Below, piece by piece: positions 28,544-37,112 of a stretch of DNA of 64,000 nucleotides (position 1 is the stretch's first letter; each line of letters starts with the position of its first letter). Made by a program: the position numbers and the translations under genes. The notes under the pieces are model-generated. The model was not told the DNA's origin. It saw only the letters and a program-made list of their open reading frames with translations, and did not search any database. Origin of the DNA: Stygiobacter electus. GTDB taxonomy: Bacteria; Bacteroidota; Ignavibacteria; Ignavibacteriales; Melioribacteraceae. The DNA lies in contig JARGDL010000010.1 of NCBI GenBank assembly GCA_029210465.1, positions 1 to 64,000 on the forward strand, in the 5' to 3' direction.

Positions 28544-28556
28544 GAAGGGCTTTTTT
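28527..28556 (+). terminator. Intrinsic terminator (attenuator) in the cys leader
   Basis: 11-bp perfect stem AAAAGCCCTTC (28527-28537) and GAAGGGCTTTT (28544-28554) around a 6-base loop, with T run 28551-28556. It lies 31 bases after the leader-peptide stop and before the first structural gene. Confidence 0.9.
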
Positions 28557-28580
28557 ATTAAATAAAGAAAGGGTTGAAAA

Positions 28581-28721
28581 ATGAAAACATTAAGAAAAAA
28601 GAGATCGAAGATTAAGTTAACTAATAACTTAAATTCAATAAAATCCATTCATTCATATTTATCATCCTTCAATTCATCTATCTACTGTATCTGTACCCCC
28701 TCTATGTGTTGCTGCTGTTAA
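28581..28721 (+). CDS. Second Cys-rich small ORF (46 codons, ends in four Cys codons)
   Basis: ATG 28581 follows a GAAAGGG site at 7-base spacing. The frame starts MKTLRKKRSKIKL, is Ser/Asn/Ile-rich in the middle and ends SSIYCICTPSMCCCC before TAA. The last four codons are TGT TGC TGC TGT, and two more Cys lie at codons 36 and 38. It sits just after the attenuator terminator and 99 bases before the DUF2061 gene. No terminator hairpin follows, so if it senses cysteine the output could be translational or mRNA stability. It could also be a genuine small basic, Cys-tailed peptide. I do not recognise a family. Confidence 0.5.
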   Translation: MKTLRKKRSKIKLTNNLNSIKSIHSYLSSFNSSIYCICTPSMCCCC

Positions 28722-28820
28722 TTTTTTCATCTATCTATAAATAAAATTTCACTAAATATTCTTAACACTTTATAAGTATAATTTAAAACTTTAGTATTAT
28801 TCATTAGCAGGATAATAAGA

Positions 28821-29051
28821 ATGCATGACAAGCATTATAGAAGTATAATAAAATCTATAACCTGGCGATTAACTGGAAGTATTGATACAACCATAATTTC
28901 ATATTTGTTGACTGGTGATTATAAAATTGCTTTATCAATTGGTGGAATAGAAATCTTCACAAAAATTATACTTTATTATTTGCATGAAAGAATCTGGAAT
29001 AAAATAAAATTCGGGAAAGAACAAAAGTCAGAACCAGAATATCATATTTGA
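28821..29051 (+). CDS. DUF2061 small membrane protein
   Basis: 76 residues with two membrane segments. RSIIKSITWRLTGSIDTTIISYLLTGDYKIALSIGGIEIFTKIILYYLHERIW is the DUF2061 pattern. This domain is repeatedly found beside or fused to sulfate-activation genes (cysC/cysN/cysD), but its activity is not known. It is the first structural gene of the sulfur operon here, 7 bases before cysH. A weak AGGA site lies upstream. Confidence 0.9.
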   Translation: MHDKHYRSIIKSITWRLTGSIDTTIISYLLTGDYKIALSIGGIEIFTKIILYYLHERIWNKIKFGKEQKSEPEYHI

Positions 29052-29058
29052 GGTAGTT

Positions 29059-29760
29059 ATGAAAATACTTGAAAAAATAAAAAATCAATTATATGACAAA
29101 GATGCTTTTGAAATATTAAAACTTATTTCAAAGAAATTTGGAAATAAAGCAGTTTTTTCTACAAGTCTTAGTATTGAAGATCAGGTTATCACACATATGC
29201 TTGCATCACTAAATTCAAAAATCAAAATATTTACACTCGATACAGGCAGGTTGCCTAATGAAACTTATAATTTAATTGAAAGAACAATAGAAATATATAA
29301 TATACCGATAAAAATTTATTTCCCAAATCCTCGTTTAGTTGAAAGGATGGTTAATAGAGATGGAATAAATCTTTTTTATCGCAGTATCGAAAACAGAAAA
29401 AAATGTTGTCATGTAAGAAAAATTCAACCACTAAAACGTGCATTAAGAAATAAAAAAGTATGGATAACAGGATTAAGAAAAGAACAATCTATAACACGAC
29501 AAAATATGGAATTAGTTGAATACGATCCGGAATTCAGGATTATAAAAGTTAATCCATTAATTAATTGGACAGAAAAAGAAGTATGGGATTATATTAAAAA
29601 ATATAACATACCATACAACAGTCTTTATGATAAAAATTATACAAGCATTGGATGTGAACCATGTACAAGAGCAACACTGCCGGGCGAAGATATTCGAGCC
29701 GGTAGATGGTGGTGGGAACATCCCGAAACTAAAGAATGCGGTTTACACATTAAACATTAA
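29059..29760 (+). CDS. cysH: Adenylyl-sulfate (APS) reductase, CysH family
   Basis: Reduces APS to sulfite using thioredoxin. 233 residues: PAPS-reductase fold with [18 protein letters not shown] and [12 protein letters not shown]. The Cys pairs C116-C117 ([12 protein letters not shown]) and C199-x2-C202 (SIGCEPCT) are the ligands of a 4Fe-4S cluster that marks APS-using enzymes; PAPS-using E. coli CysH lacks them. The catalytic C227 lies in KECGLH. No cysC (APS kinase) is in the operon, which agrees with direct APS reduction. Confidence 0.94.
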   Translation: MKILEKIKNQLYDKDAFEILKLISKKFGNKAVFSTSLSIEDQVITHMLASLNSKIKIFTLDTGRLPNETYNLIERTIEIYNIPIKIYFPNPRLVERMVNRDGINLFYRSIENRKKCCHVRKIQPLKRALRNKKVWITGLRKEQSITRQNMELVEYDPEFRIIKVNPLINWTEKEVWDYIKKYNIPYNSLYDKNYTSIGCEPCTRATLPGEDIRAGRWWWEHPETKECGLHIKH

Positions 29761-29771
29761 AGGAGTTTGAT

Positions 29772-30653
29772 ATGGATTACCTGGATAAATTAGAAGCTCA
29801 CAGCATTTATATTTTCAGAGAAGCATATAGAGAATTTAAACATTTAGCCATGTTATGGTCTATTGGAAAAGATAGCACCGTACTTCTATATCTTGCAAGA
29901 AAAGCTTTTTTTGGTCATGTACCTTTTCCACTAATACATATAGATACTTCTTTTAAAATTCCTGAAATGATTGAATACAGAAATAAACTTGCAAGAGAAT
30001 TAAAACTAAAATTGATAGTTGGACAAAACAAAGAAGCACTTAAAACAAAACAGACTTTCCCGGATGACAATGTTGATAGAATTACTTGCTGCAAACTTCT
30101 AAAAACTGAAGCTTTGAAAAATACATTATCAGGACAATTCCCCAGATATAGACTTGATCACGAACTGGGTGTATTCGTTGAAGACCAAGATAAAGAAACT
30201 TACACTGGAGTAATTGTTGGTGTAAGAGCCGACGAAGAAGGAAGTCGTTCTAAAGAACGATATTTTTCTCCAAGAGACAAAAATAGTGATTGGGATATTG
30301 GCGATCAGCCACCTGAGTTATGGAATCAATTTAAAACTGAATTTGCACTAAAAACTCACGTAAGAATTCATCCATTACTCGATTGGACAGAATTAAATAT
30401 CTGGGAATATATCGATAGAGAAAATATTCCTGTAGTATCACTTTATTTTGACAATGACAACGGGAAAAGATATCGTTCTCTTGGATGCTATCCTTGCACT
30501 TTACCTATAGATTCTACTGCAAAAAATGTAAAAGATATTATTAAAGAATTAAAAAGTGGTAAACTAAAAAATATTGCAGAGAGATCTGGAAGAGCACAGG
30601 ATAAAGACGGAGGTGGAACATTAGAAGAACTGAGAAGAGAAGGCTATATGTAA
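29772..30653 (+). CDS. cysD: Sulfate adenylyltransferase subunit 2
   Basis: Small catalytic subunit of ATP sulfurylase; makes APS from ATP and sulfate with CysN. 293 residues. Motifs: [16 protein letters not shown], the PP-loop-like [42 protein letters not shown] and [11 protein letters not shown], with the C-terminal [23 protein letters not shown] being the CysD signature. A good AAAGGAG site precedes it. A 120-base gap separates it from cysN with no obvious terminator. Confidence 0.96.
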   Translation: MDYLDKLEAHSIYIFREAYREFKHLAMLWSIGKDSTVLLYLARKAFFGHVPFPLIHIDTSFKIPEMIEYRNKLARELKLKLIVGQNKEALKTKQTFPDDNVDRITCCKLLKTEALKNTLSGQFPRYRLDHELGVFVEDQDKETYTGVIVGVRADEEGSRSKERYFSPRDKNSDWDIGDQPPELWNQFKTEFALKTHVRIHPLLDWTELNIWEYIDRENIPVVSLYFDNDNGKRYRSLGCYPCTLPIDSTAKNVKDIIKELKSGKLKNIAERSGRAQDKDGGGTLEELRREGYM

Positions 30654-30773
30654 AATAAAATATTGTTTATCTGTTAAGACTTTTTTATTTATTGATTTTA
30701 TCAACATATAAAAAAATTTTTAATTGAATCATTTTATCAAATAATAAGAATTTGAAATTAATAGAGATCTAAT

Positions 30774-32126
30774 ATGAAAGAAAGAATGAATATTGTTGTG
30801 GTTGGTCATGTAGATCATGGGAAAAGCACTTTAATTGGTCGATTACTTGCAGATACAAACTCATTACCTGTTGGTAAATTAGAACAGATTAAAAAAACTT
30901 GCGAATTAAATGCAAAACCATTTGAGTATGCTTTTCTTCTTGATGCTTTGGTAGATGAACAAACACAGGGAATTACAATTGATACAGCAAGAATATTCTT
31001 TAAAACGAAAAAAAGAGAATATATAATTATTGATGCACCAGGTCATATCGAATTTTTGAAAAATATGATCAGTGGTGCAGCACGAGCCGAAGCAGCAATT
31101 TTATTAATTGATGCACACGAAGGTATCGCAGAAAATACGAAGCGTCATGCATATATGCTTTCATTACTTGGTATTAATCAGATTATTGTAGCAGTAAATA
31201 AAATGGACTTAGTTGATTTCAGCGAATCCAGATTTAATCAAATTAAAAATGATTATTCAAAATATCTTAATGAAATAAATATTAATCCTGTCGAATATGT
31301 TCCTATATCAGCATTCCACGGTTTAAATTTGATCGAGCATTCAAATAAAATGTCCTGGTATAAAGGTAAAACTATTCTTGAATTAATCGATTCATTTGAA
31401 AAAGAAAAAGAAGAAGAAGAAAATGATTTCAGGATGTTTGTACAGGGTGTTTATAAATTTACAGAAAATGGAGATAACCGCAGAATAATCGCTGGTACAA
31501 TCAATTCAGGTACTATTAATGTTGGAGACGAAATTATTTTTCTGCCATCACAAAAGAAATCTATAGTAAAATCAATTGAAATATTTGGTAAAGAAGCTCC
31601 ATTATTTGCAATAGCAGAACAAGCAATTGGATTAACATTAACAACTCAAATTTATGTTAAACCGGGCGATTTAATTTGCAGAATAGATCAACAATTGCCA
31701 TATGCCACTAATCGTTTTGTCGCCAATATTTTCTGGATGGGGAAAAACAATCTTAGTATTCATAAAAAATATAAACTAAAAATTGGAACTAATAAGGCTG
31801 GTGTTAGCATTGAAGCTATTAAATCTGTCATGAATGCTTCTACACTAAAAAAAGAAAATTATAGAGAAGAAGTTCATAGAAATGAAGTAGCTCAAATTAT
31901 ATTTAGAACAGATAAACCAATCAGCTTTGACCTGTTCAGCAAAATTAAATCAACTGGAAGATTTGTAATTGTTGACGAATATGATATAGCTGGTGGTGGA
32001 ATTATCATAGAAGCTCTTGAAGAAAAAGAAGAATTGGTTACTCCAGATTATTCCGGCTTCGAAAGAGAATTATATGAATTAATTAAAAAATATTTCCCCC
32101 ACTGGGAAATAAAACCAATTTACTAA
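30774..32126 (+). CDS. cysN: Sulfate adenylyltransferase subunit 1 (GTPase)
   Basis: GTPase partner of CysD that drives APS synthesis. 450 residues. G1 [15 protein letters not shown] (about 10-24), the switch region [15 protein letters not shown]3 DAPGHIEF and G4 NKMDL, then EF-Tu-like beta-barrel domains with [11 protein letters not shown]. No APS kinase domain is fused at the C-terminus, unlike CysNC proteins. Confidence 0.95.
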   Translation: MKERMNIVVVGHVDHGKSTLIGRLLADTNSLPVGKLEQIKKTCELNAKPFEYAFLLDALVDEQTQGITIDTARIFFKTKKREYIIIDAPGHIEFLKNMISGAARAEAAILLIDAHEGIAENTKRHAYMLSLLGINQIIVAVNKMDLVDFSESRFNQIKNDYSKYLNEININPVEYVPISAFHGLNLIEHSNKMSWYKGKTILELIDSFEKEKEEEENDFRMFVQGVYKFTENGDNRRIIAGTINSGTINVGDEIIFLPSQKKSIVKSIEIFGKEAPLFAIAEQAIGLTLTTQIYVKPGDLICRIDQQLPYATNRFVANIFWMGKNNLSIHKKYKLKIGTNKAGVSIEAIKSVMNASTLKKENYREEVHRNEVAQIIFRTDKPISFDLFSKIKSTGRFVIVDEYDIAGGGIIIEALEEKEELVTPDYSGFERELYELIKKYFPHWEIKPIY

Positions 32127-32146
32127 ACCTATTAAAGGTAGTTCTC

Positions 32147-33499
32147 ATGGAAAAGATAAATAAATATAAAATAAATTCATTGCCAATTTTATTAAGAAAT
32201 CCAAAAATTTTACTGATTGGCGGTGGTAATGTGGCTTTTCAAAAAGCTAAAGTATTAATAGAAAACGAAATTGAATTCTTTATTATAGCAGAGAAAGTTT
32301 GTGAAGAATTAAAATATTTCAATATTCCATACAAGCAAAAGAAATTTGAAAAGAGTGATGCAGATAATTTCAATATAATTATAAATGCAACTGGAAATGA
32401 TGAAGTAAAAAATATAATCAATGAAATTAAGAAAGAAAGATTTATTCTTGTCAATACAGTTGATGTACCTGAAGAATGTGATTTTTACTTTTCATCTTTA
32501 CTTTTGTATAAAAATTTAAAAATAGCCGTATCAAGTGATGGTGCCAGTCCAACTTTAACTCAAATAGTTAGAGATAAAATAAAACAATTATTACCTGATA
32601 GACTTGGAGAATTTGCAGAGAAAAAATTATATGAAAGGATTAATTCAAAAATTGAAATTGAAAAAACCAAAAAAGAAACATTACGTTTATTTGGAAAAGT
32701 TTATATCATTGGTTGCGGTATTGGAGGAGTTGACTTTTTAACAATAAAAGCATTTAAAACTTTACAATATCTCAATATAGTTTTTTATGATCATCTTATT
32801 GATGATGAAATATTAGACATACTTCCAAAGAAAACAAAAAAAATTTATGTGGGGAAATGCAAAGGAAAACACTCTTTATCACAAGATGAAATTAATAATT
32901 TATTACTGGAATTTGCATTAAAAGGAATGAAAGTGGGCAGATTAAAAAATGGAGATCCTTTTATATTCGGTAGAGGTGCAGAAGAAGCAGAATTTTTAAT
33001 AAATAACAATATCGATGTTGAAATTATTCCCGGTATCTCTTCGGCTTTTGCTGCACCATTGGCAGCTGGAATACCACCTACTTCAAGAGGATTCGCAAAT
33101 TCTGTTTCAGTTGTTACTGGACACATTAGTGGTGGAGCTTTTGACAGTTCTTGGATAGAATTATTAAAAAGAAAAAATCATACTACAATTGTTTTGATGG
33201 GTTTAACACAAGTTGAAAATATTTATCATTATGCAATTAATTCAGGTATCGATAAAAATTTACCAGTTGCTATTGTCTCAAATGCTGCAAGCAGCAATCA
33301 AAAAGTTTTTACTGGCAATCTTGAAAATCTAATTGCACTTTCTAAAGAAGCAACTTCTCCTGCTGTTTTAATATTCGGTGAAGTAATTAAATACTCAAAT
33401 ATACTCCCACATTACGAAGCTGGATTTAATGAATTAAATTACCTTTCAACCGAAACTTCAAGTAATGATTTATTAAAAAAAGAAAGGGTGTTATTATGA
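32147..33499 (+). CDS. cysG: Siroheme synthase (precorrin-2 dehydrogenase/ferrochelatase and uroporphyrinogen-III methyltransferase)
   Basis: 450-residue fusion supplying siroheme for the sulfite reductase encoded next. The N-terminal domain (about 1-150) has the NAD site ILLIGGGNVAFQKAKVL and the DGASPTLTQIVRDKIKQ segment. The C-terminal CobA-type SAM methyltransferase (about 180-430) has YIIGCGIGGVDFLTIKAF, YVGKCKGKHSLSQDEIN, GRLKNGDPFIFGRGAEE and PGISSAFAAP. The stop overlaps the sir start (ATGA). Confidence 0.94.
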   Translation: MEKINKYKINSLPILLRNPKILLIGGGNVAFQKAKVLIENEIEFFIIAEKVCEELKYFNIPYKQKKFEKSDADNFNIIINATGNDEVKNIINEIKKERFILVNTVDVPEECDFYFSSLLLYKNLKIAVSSDGASPTLTQIVRDKIKQLLPDRLGEFAEKKLYERINSKIEIEKTKKETLRLFGKVYIIGCGIGGVDFLTIKAFKTLQYLNIVFYDHLIDDEILDILPKKTKKIYVGKCKGKHSLSQDEINNLLLEFALKGMKVGRLKNGDPFIFGRGAEEAEFLINNNIDVEIIPGISSAFAAPLAAGIPPTSRGFANSVSVVTGHISGGAFDSSWIELLKRKNHTTIVLMGLTQVENIYHYAINSGIDKNLPVAIVSNAASSNQKVFTGNLENLIALSKEATSPAVLIFGEVIKYSNILPHYEAGFNELNYLSTETSSNDLLKKERVLL

Positions 33500-35712
33500 C
33501 ACAAATAAAAATTTGGGAACAAATAGACATTAATAGTGGATTTGATGTTTATAGTGAAATTAATGAATATGAAGAGATAATCCACAAATTAAAAAACCAG
33601 GAAATCCACCCTGAAAGATTTAAAGGATATCGTCTTACTTTTGGAACTTATGGTGTAAGGCATCATGGCGAGGGAATCCACATGCAAAGAATTAAAATTC
33701 CGAGTGGTTTTATTCTCTCAGAACAACTAAGACAAATTGCTTCAATTGTTGAAAAATATGTTGGTTCACAACATGCACATTTAACAACACGACAGGATAT
33801 TCAATTACATTTTATAAAAATTGAAGACATCCCTACAATATTACGTCTACTTGCAGATGTTGGTATTACAGCAAAAGAAGCATGCGGTAATAGTGTACGA
33901 AATATAACTTCTTCATATTTATCGGGAATTAATCCAGAAGAATATTTTGATGTTCTTCCTTATGCTATATTTTGCACAAGATATTTTTTACGACATCTAC
34001 TTTCTTCTACACTACCAAGAAAATTTAAAATTACTTTCTCGGAAAGTGAACAGGATTTAGCTTATTCAAGAATTCATGATATTGGTTGCATTGCACAAAT
34101 ACAAAAAAATGGAAATGGCTTACAGTATGGATTTAAAGTTTATGTTGGTGGTGGACTCGGTTCGGTACCTATGACAGCTTATCCTCTCTTTGATTTTGTA
34201 TCGGTATCAGATTTTTATCCACTAGCCGAAGCAATTTTAAGAGTGTTCCATAAATATGGAACTGAAGAAAGAAAAAATAGAAACCGTGCAAGAATGAAAT
34301 TTTTAATTGCCAGAATTGGTTTTGAAAATTTCAAAGATCTAGTTATAAAAGAATTTATTTCACTTAAAAATTTCAGAAGAATAAATAATGAACTCGAAAA
34401 ATATGTTCAGGATTTTCCATTACCTGCTCCAACAAAAAATGGTCGCAGTTTTGGTCCCATAAATACCTCAAGAATTACATTGCCATTATATTCAAATTAT
34501 AATTTTGAAGAAGATGCTCTCTGGAATACTTATATTAAAAAATATACAATTAAACAAAAGCAAGATGGTTACTTTGCACTTTTTGTAAAACCACCACTTG
34601 GAAATTTAAATGCGGAGAAATTAAACATAATAGCCAATTTCTCAGATTCATACGGTGCAGGTTATGTAAGAATTACTCCAACACAAAAATTATTAATACC
34701 GTGGATCGAAGAAAAATTCTTAAAAGATGCATTTCACTTCTTAAAAGAAAATAAATTTATTGGAGAAGAAACTGAGGCAATGCAAGAAATTGTCTCATGC
34801 CCGGGTGCATTTTCCTGTCGCCTTGCTGTTACTCATCCATACAATTTTGCAGAACATATTGGTAAAAACATTGATGAACTTCATGGATTGCGTATTCATA
34901 TTTCAGGATGCCCAAATTCATGTAGTCAACATCATATTAGTGATATCGGATTTTTCGGTGCGTTGCTTAGAGTCAACGGAAAACTTTCGCCACATTATGT
35001 TGTTTTGCTTGGAGGAAATGTTTTTTATCAGAATAATAGAATTGGACAGGTAATTGGTAAAATACCTGCATTAAATGCGCACTTATTTGTTAAAGATATT
35101 GTTCAATTATGGAATGAACAAAAATTAGATGGTGAAAAATTTTATGAATTTGTCGATAGAATTGGAATTGACGCTTTTAGAAAATTATTAATAAAAAATT
35201 CAACTGTTGCAAAAGATAATTACGATTATTTCCAAGAACCAGGTATTGAATCAGAATTCAAAATGGAAGCTGAATCACGTGGTGAGTGTGCTGGAAGTCT
35301 TCTCGATATCATGGCAATAAATCTTTATGATTCAATTAGAAATATTTATGAAGCCGAGGATGATATTAAAGCTAAAAACTGGTCTGCTGTAAAAGAAAAA
35401 TGCCTGGATTCAATACTCAAATGTGCTAAGATGTATGTATATCTTGAAGGAATTGAACCAACTTCTGAAGATGAAATACTCAATGAGTTTGTAGAAAGAA
35501 TTAACATAAAACACTGGTTATGCAACGATTGGTCTGATATTAAAGAAAAATATTTCATCTGGAAATATTCATCAGATGACGAAATTAATGCAATTGAAAT
35601 ACTCAACTATACAAAAGAATTTGTAAAAGATTCTGATAAATCTTATATGCGATTATTGCCAAACTTAAAAATTATGGAATGTGCAAAAATTACGGAGGAT
35701 AACAATGACTGA
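33496..35712 (+). CDS. Siroheme/4Fe-4S sulfite reductase with extra C-terminal domain
   Basis: Hemoprotein of the nitrite/sulfite reductase family, predicted to reduce sulfite by six electrons. 738 residues. Two ferredoxin-like and siroheme domains; cluster Cys are C435, C441 (SCPGAFSC) and C472, C476 (SGCPNSC). Arg-rich siroheme motifs such as HLTTRQDIQLHF and YVRITPTQKLLIP are present. Classical relatives have about 550-600 residues; from about 590 on this protein adds a helical domain starting SRGECAGSLLDIMAINLYDSI that resembles HEPN-type helical bundles. Sulfite rather than nitrite is inferred from the operon. The partner electron donor is not in the window. Confidence 0.9.
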   Translation: MTQIKIWEQIDINSGFDVYSEINEYEEIIHKLKNQEIHPERFKGYRLTFGTYGVRHHGEGIHMQRIKIPSGFILSEQLRQIASIVEKYVGSQHAHLTTRQDIQLHFIKIEDIPTILRLLADVGITAKEACGNSVRNITSSYLSGINPEEYFDVLPYAIFCTRYFLRHLLSSTLPRKFKITFSESEQDLAYSRIHDIGCIAQIQKNGNGLQYGFKVYVGGGLGSVPMTAYPLFDFVSVSDFYPLAEAILRVFHKYGTEERKNRNRARMKFLIARIGFENFKDLVIKEFISLKNFRRINNELEKYVQDFPLPAPTKNGRSFGPINTSRITLPLYSNYNFEEDALWNTYIKKYTIKQKQDGYFALFVKPPLGNLNAEKLNIIANFSDSYGAGYVRITPTQKLLIPWIEEKFLKDAFHFLKENKFIGEETEAMQEIVSCPGAFSCRLAVTHPYNFAEHIGKNIDELHGLRIHISGCPNSCSQHHISDIGFFGALLRVNGKLSPHYVVLLGGNVFYQNNRIGQVIGKIPALNAHLFVKDIVQLWNEQKLDGEKFYEFVDRIGIDAFRKLLIKNSTVAKDNYDYFQEPGIESEFKMEAESRGECAGSLLDIMAINLYDSIRNIYEAEDDIKAKNWSAVKEKCLDSILKCAKMYVYLEGIEPTSEDEILNEFVERINIKHWLCNDWSDIKEKYFIWKYSSDDEINAIEILNYTKEFVKDSDKSYMRLLPNLKIMECAKITEDNND

Positions 35713-35941
35713 TATTAAACCTGACGAAATTTTAGATCTTAAAGGTGTTCAATGCCCTTTTAATTATGTTAAAACAAAACTTAAGCTCGAAACTATGCAA
35801 AGTGGTCAAATTCTCGAAGTTAGCTTAGATGATGGAGAAGCAATAAAAAATGTCCCACAATCGTTAAAACAGGATGGACACCAAATTTTATTACAAGAAA
35901 AATTAAATGAACGATTCTGGAAAATATTTGTTAAGAAATAA
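35705..35941 (+). CDS. TusA/SirA-like sulfur relay protein (first copy)
   Basis: 78 residues. The family motif with reactive Cys is GVQCPFNYVKTKLKLE (C17), followed by LEVSLDDGEAIKNVPQSLKQDGH. A GGAGGA site 5 bases before ATG 35705 fixes the start and overlaps the sulfite reductase end by 8 bases; the longer open frame to 35681 is rejected. TusA proteins carry persulfide sulfur, so this one may pass sulfur from sulfite reduction toward the carrier or cysteine synthase. Confidence 0.9.
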   Translation: MTDIKPDEILDLKGVQCPFNYVKTKLKLETMQSGQILEVSLDDGEAIKNVPQSLKQDGHQILLQEKLNERFWKIFVKK

Positions 35942-35953
35942 AAAGAGAAGAAT

Positions 35954-36877
35954 ATGAGAATTGCAGAAGATATCACAAAATTAATCGGAAATACACCTCT
36001 GGTTAAAATCAATAAAATAACTAAAGACTCAGAAGCAACTGTCGTAGCAAAATTAGAATCGTTTAATCCATGTGCTTCTGTTAAAGATAGAATTGGTGTT
36101 TCTATGATAGAAGATGCTGAACAGAAAGGTTTAATCAATAAAGATACTATAATTGTTGAACCAACTTCTGGTAATACTGGACTTGCACTTGCTTTCGTAG
36201 CGGCTGCAAAAGGATATAAAATAATCATAACTATGCCTGAATCTATGAGTATTGAAAGGAAAAAATTACTTGAATTATTTGGAGCAGAAGTTATTCTTAC
36301 ACCAGCAGAAAAAGGAATGCAGGGTTCAATTGATAAAGCAGAAGAAATATTGAAGAACACAAAAAATTCCTTTATGCCTTATCAATTTAAGAATCCTGCT
36401 AATCCAGAAATACACAGAAAAACTACTGCAGAAGAAATCTGGAATGATACAGATGGAAAAATTGATATTTTTATTGCTGGTGTTGGAACCGGAGGCACTA
36501 TAACCGGTGTTTCTGAAGTATTAAAACAAAGAAAGCCAGAATTAAAAACTATTGCTGTTGAACCATTTAGTTCTGCTGTCCTTTCTGGTAATAAACCAGG
36601 TCCTCACATGATTCAAGGAATTGGAGCGGGATTTATACCAGATGTATTGAATGTAAATATCATTGATGATATTTTTAAAGTAAAAAATGAGGATGCAATA
36701 AATATGGCTAAAAGAATTATAAAAGAAGAAGGAATAATTGTAGGAATTTCAAGTGGGGCAGCTATGTATGCAGCTCTTCAAATTGCAAATAGAAAAGAAA
36801 ATAAAGACAAATTAATTGTTGTAATTTTTCCAGATACTGGAGAAAGATATTTATCAATTTCAATTTTTACATCTTAA
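35954..36877 (+). CDS. cysK: Cysteine synthase (O-acetylserine sulfhydrylase)
   Basis: PLP enzyme of 307 residues. The PLP Lys is K44 in [11 protein letters not shown]; the substrate loop [13 protein letters not shown] and the phosphate-binding [14 protein letters not shown] are intact, as is [13 protein letters not shown]. It makes cysteine from O-acetylserine and sulfide, or, as in mycobacterial CysM, from a protein thiocarboxylate. The adjacent sulfur carrier makes the second option worth testing. No serine acetyltransferase is in the window. Confidence 0.93.
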   Translation: MRIAEDITKLIGNTPLVKINKITKDSEATVVAKLESFNPCASVKDRIGVSMIEDAEQKGLINKDTIIVEPTSGNTGLALAFVAAAKGYKIIITMPESMSIERKKLLELFGAEVILTPAEKGMQGSIDKAEEILKNTKNSFMPYQFKNPANPEIHRKTTAEEIWNDTDGKIDIFIAGVGTGGTITGVSEVLKQRKPELKTIAVEPFSSAVLSGNKPGPHMIQGIGAGFIPDVLNVNIIDDIFKVKNEDAINMAKRIIKEEGIIVGISSGAAMYAALQIANRKENKDKLIVVIFPDTGERYLSISIFTS

Positions 36878-36893
36878 TTTTAAGGAGAAAAGT

Positions 36894-37112
36894 ATGGAAT
36901 TAACTATCAACGGGAAAAAAGAAATTATTGATAAAGGAAAACTAACAGTTGGTATATTGCTTAAGTTAAAAGATATTCAGATGCCTGAAATGGTATCTGT
37001 TGAATTAAACGGTGAAATAATTGATCGAAAAGATTACGATAAAATAGAATTACAAAATTCTGATATAATTGAATTTTTATATTTCATGGGTGGTGGAAAT
37101 TATGGAAATTGA
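36894..37112 (+). CDS. ThiS/MoaD-like sulfur-carrier protein with C-terminal extension
   Basis: 72-residue beta-grasp protein. MELTINGKKEIIDKGKLTVGILL and VSVELNGEIIDRKDYDKIEL are ThiS-like, and ...IIEFLYFMGGG (G66-G68) is the carrier tail. ThiS normally ends in GG; here NYGN follows, so thiocarboxylate formation would need cleavage after a Gly. This parallels HcyS of Wolinella, which carries an extra residue removed by the metalloprotease HcyD. A JAMM protease is encoded at the operon end. The extension codons overlap the metY start by 11 bases. An AAGGAG site precedes the ATG. Confidence 0.88.
   Translation: MELTINGKKEIIDKGKLTVGILLKLKDIQMPEMVSVELNGEIIDRKDYDKIELQNSDIIEFLYFMGGGNYGN

Noticed and set aside
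28416..28560. SAM or T-box riboswitch in the cys leader
   Set aside because: No T-box sequence (UGGN-type antiterminator bulge) and no SAM aptamer core was found; the Cys-codon leader with alternative hairpins explains the region better.
28370..28648. Minus-strand open frame of 92 codons opposite the cys leader
   Set aside because: It is antisense to the promoter, leader peptide and terminator; its sequence merely mirrors them, and it has no ribosome site or family likeness.
35806..36360. 184-codon frame antisense to the TusA-like gene and cysK
   Set aside because: Lies wholly opposite two well-supported genes; composition mirrors their codons.
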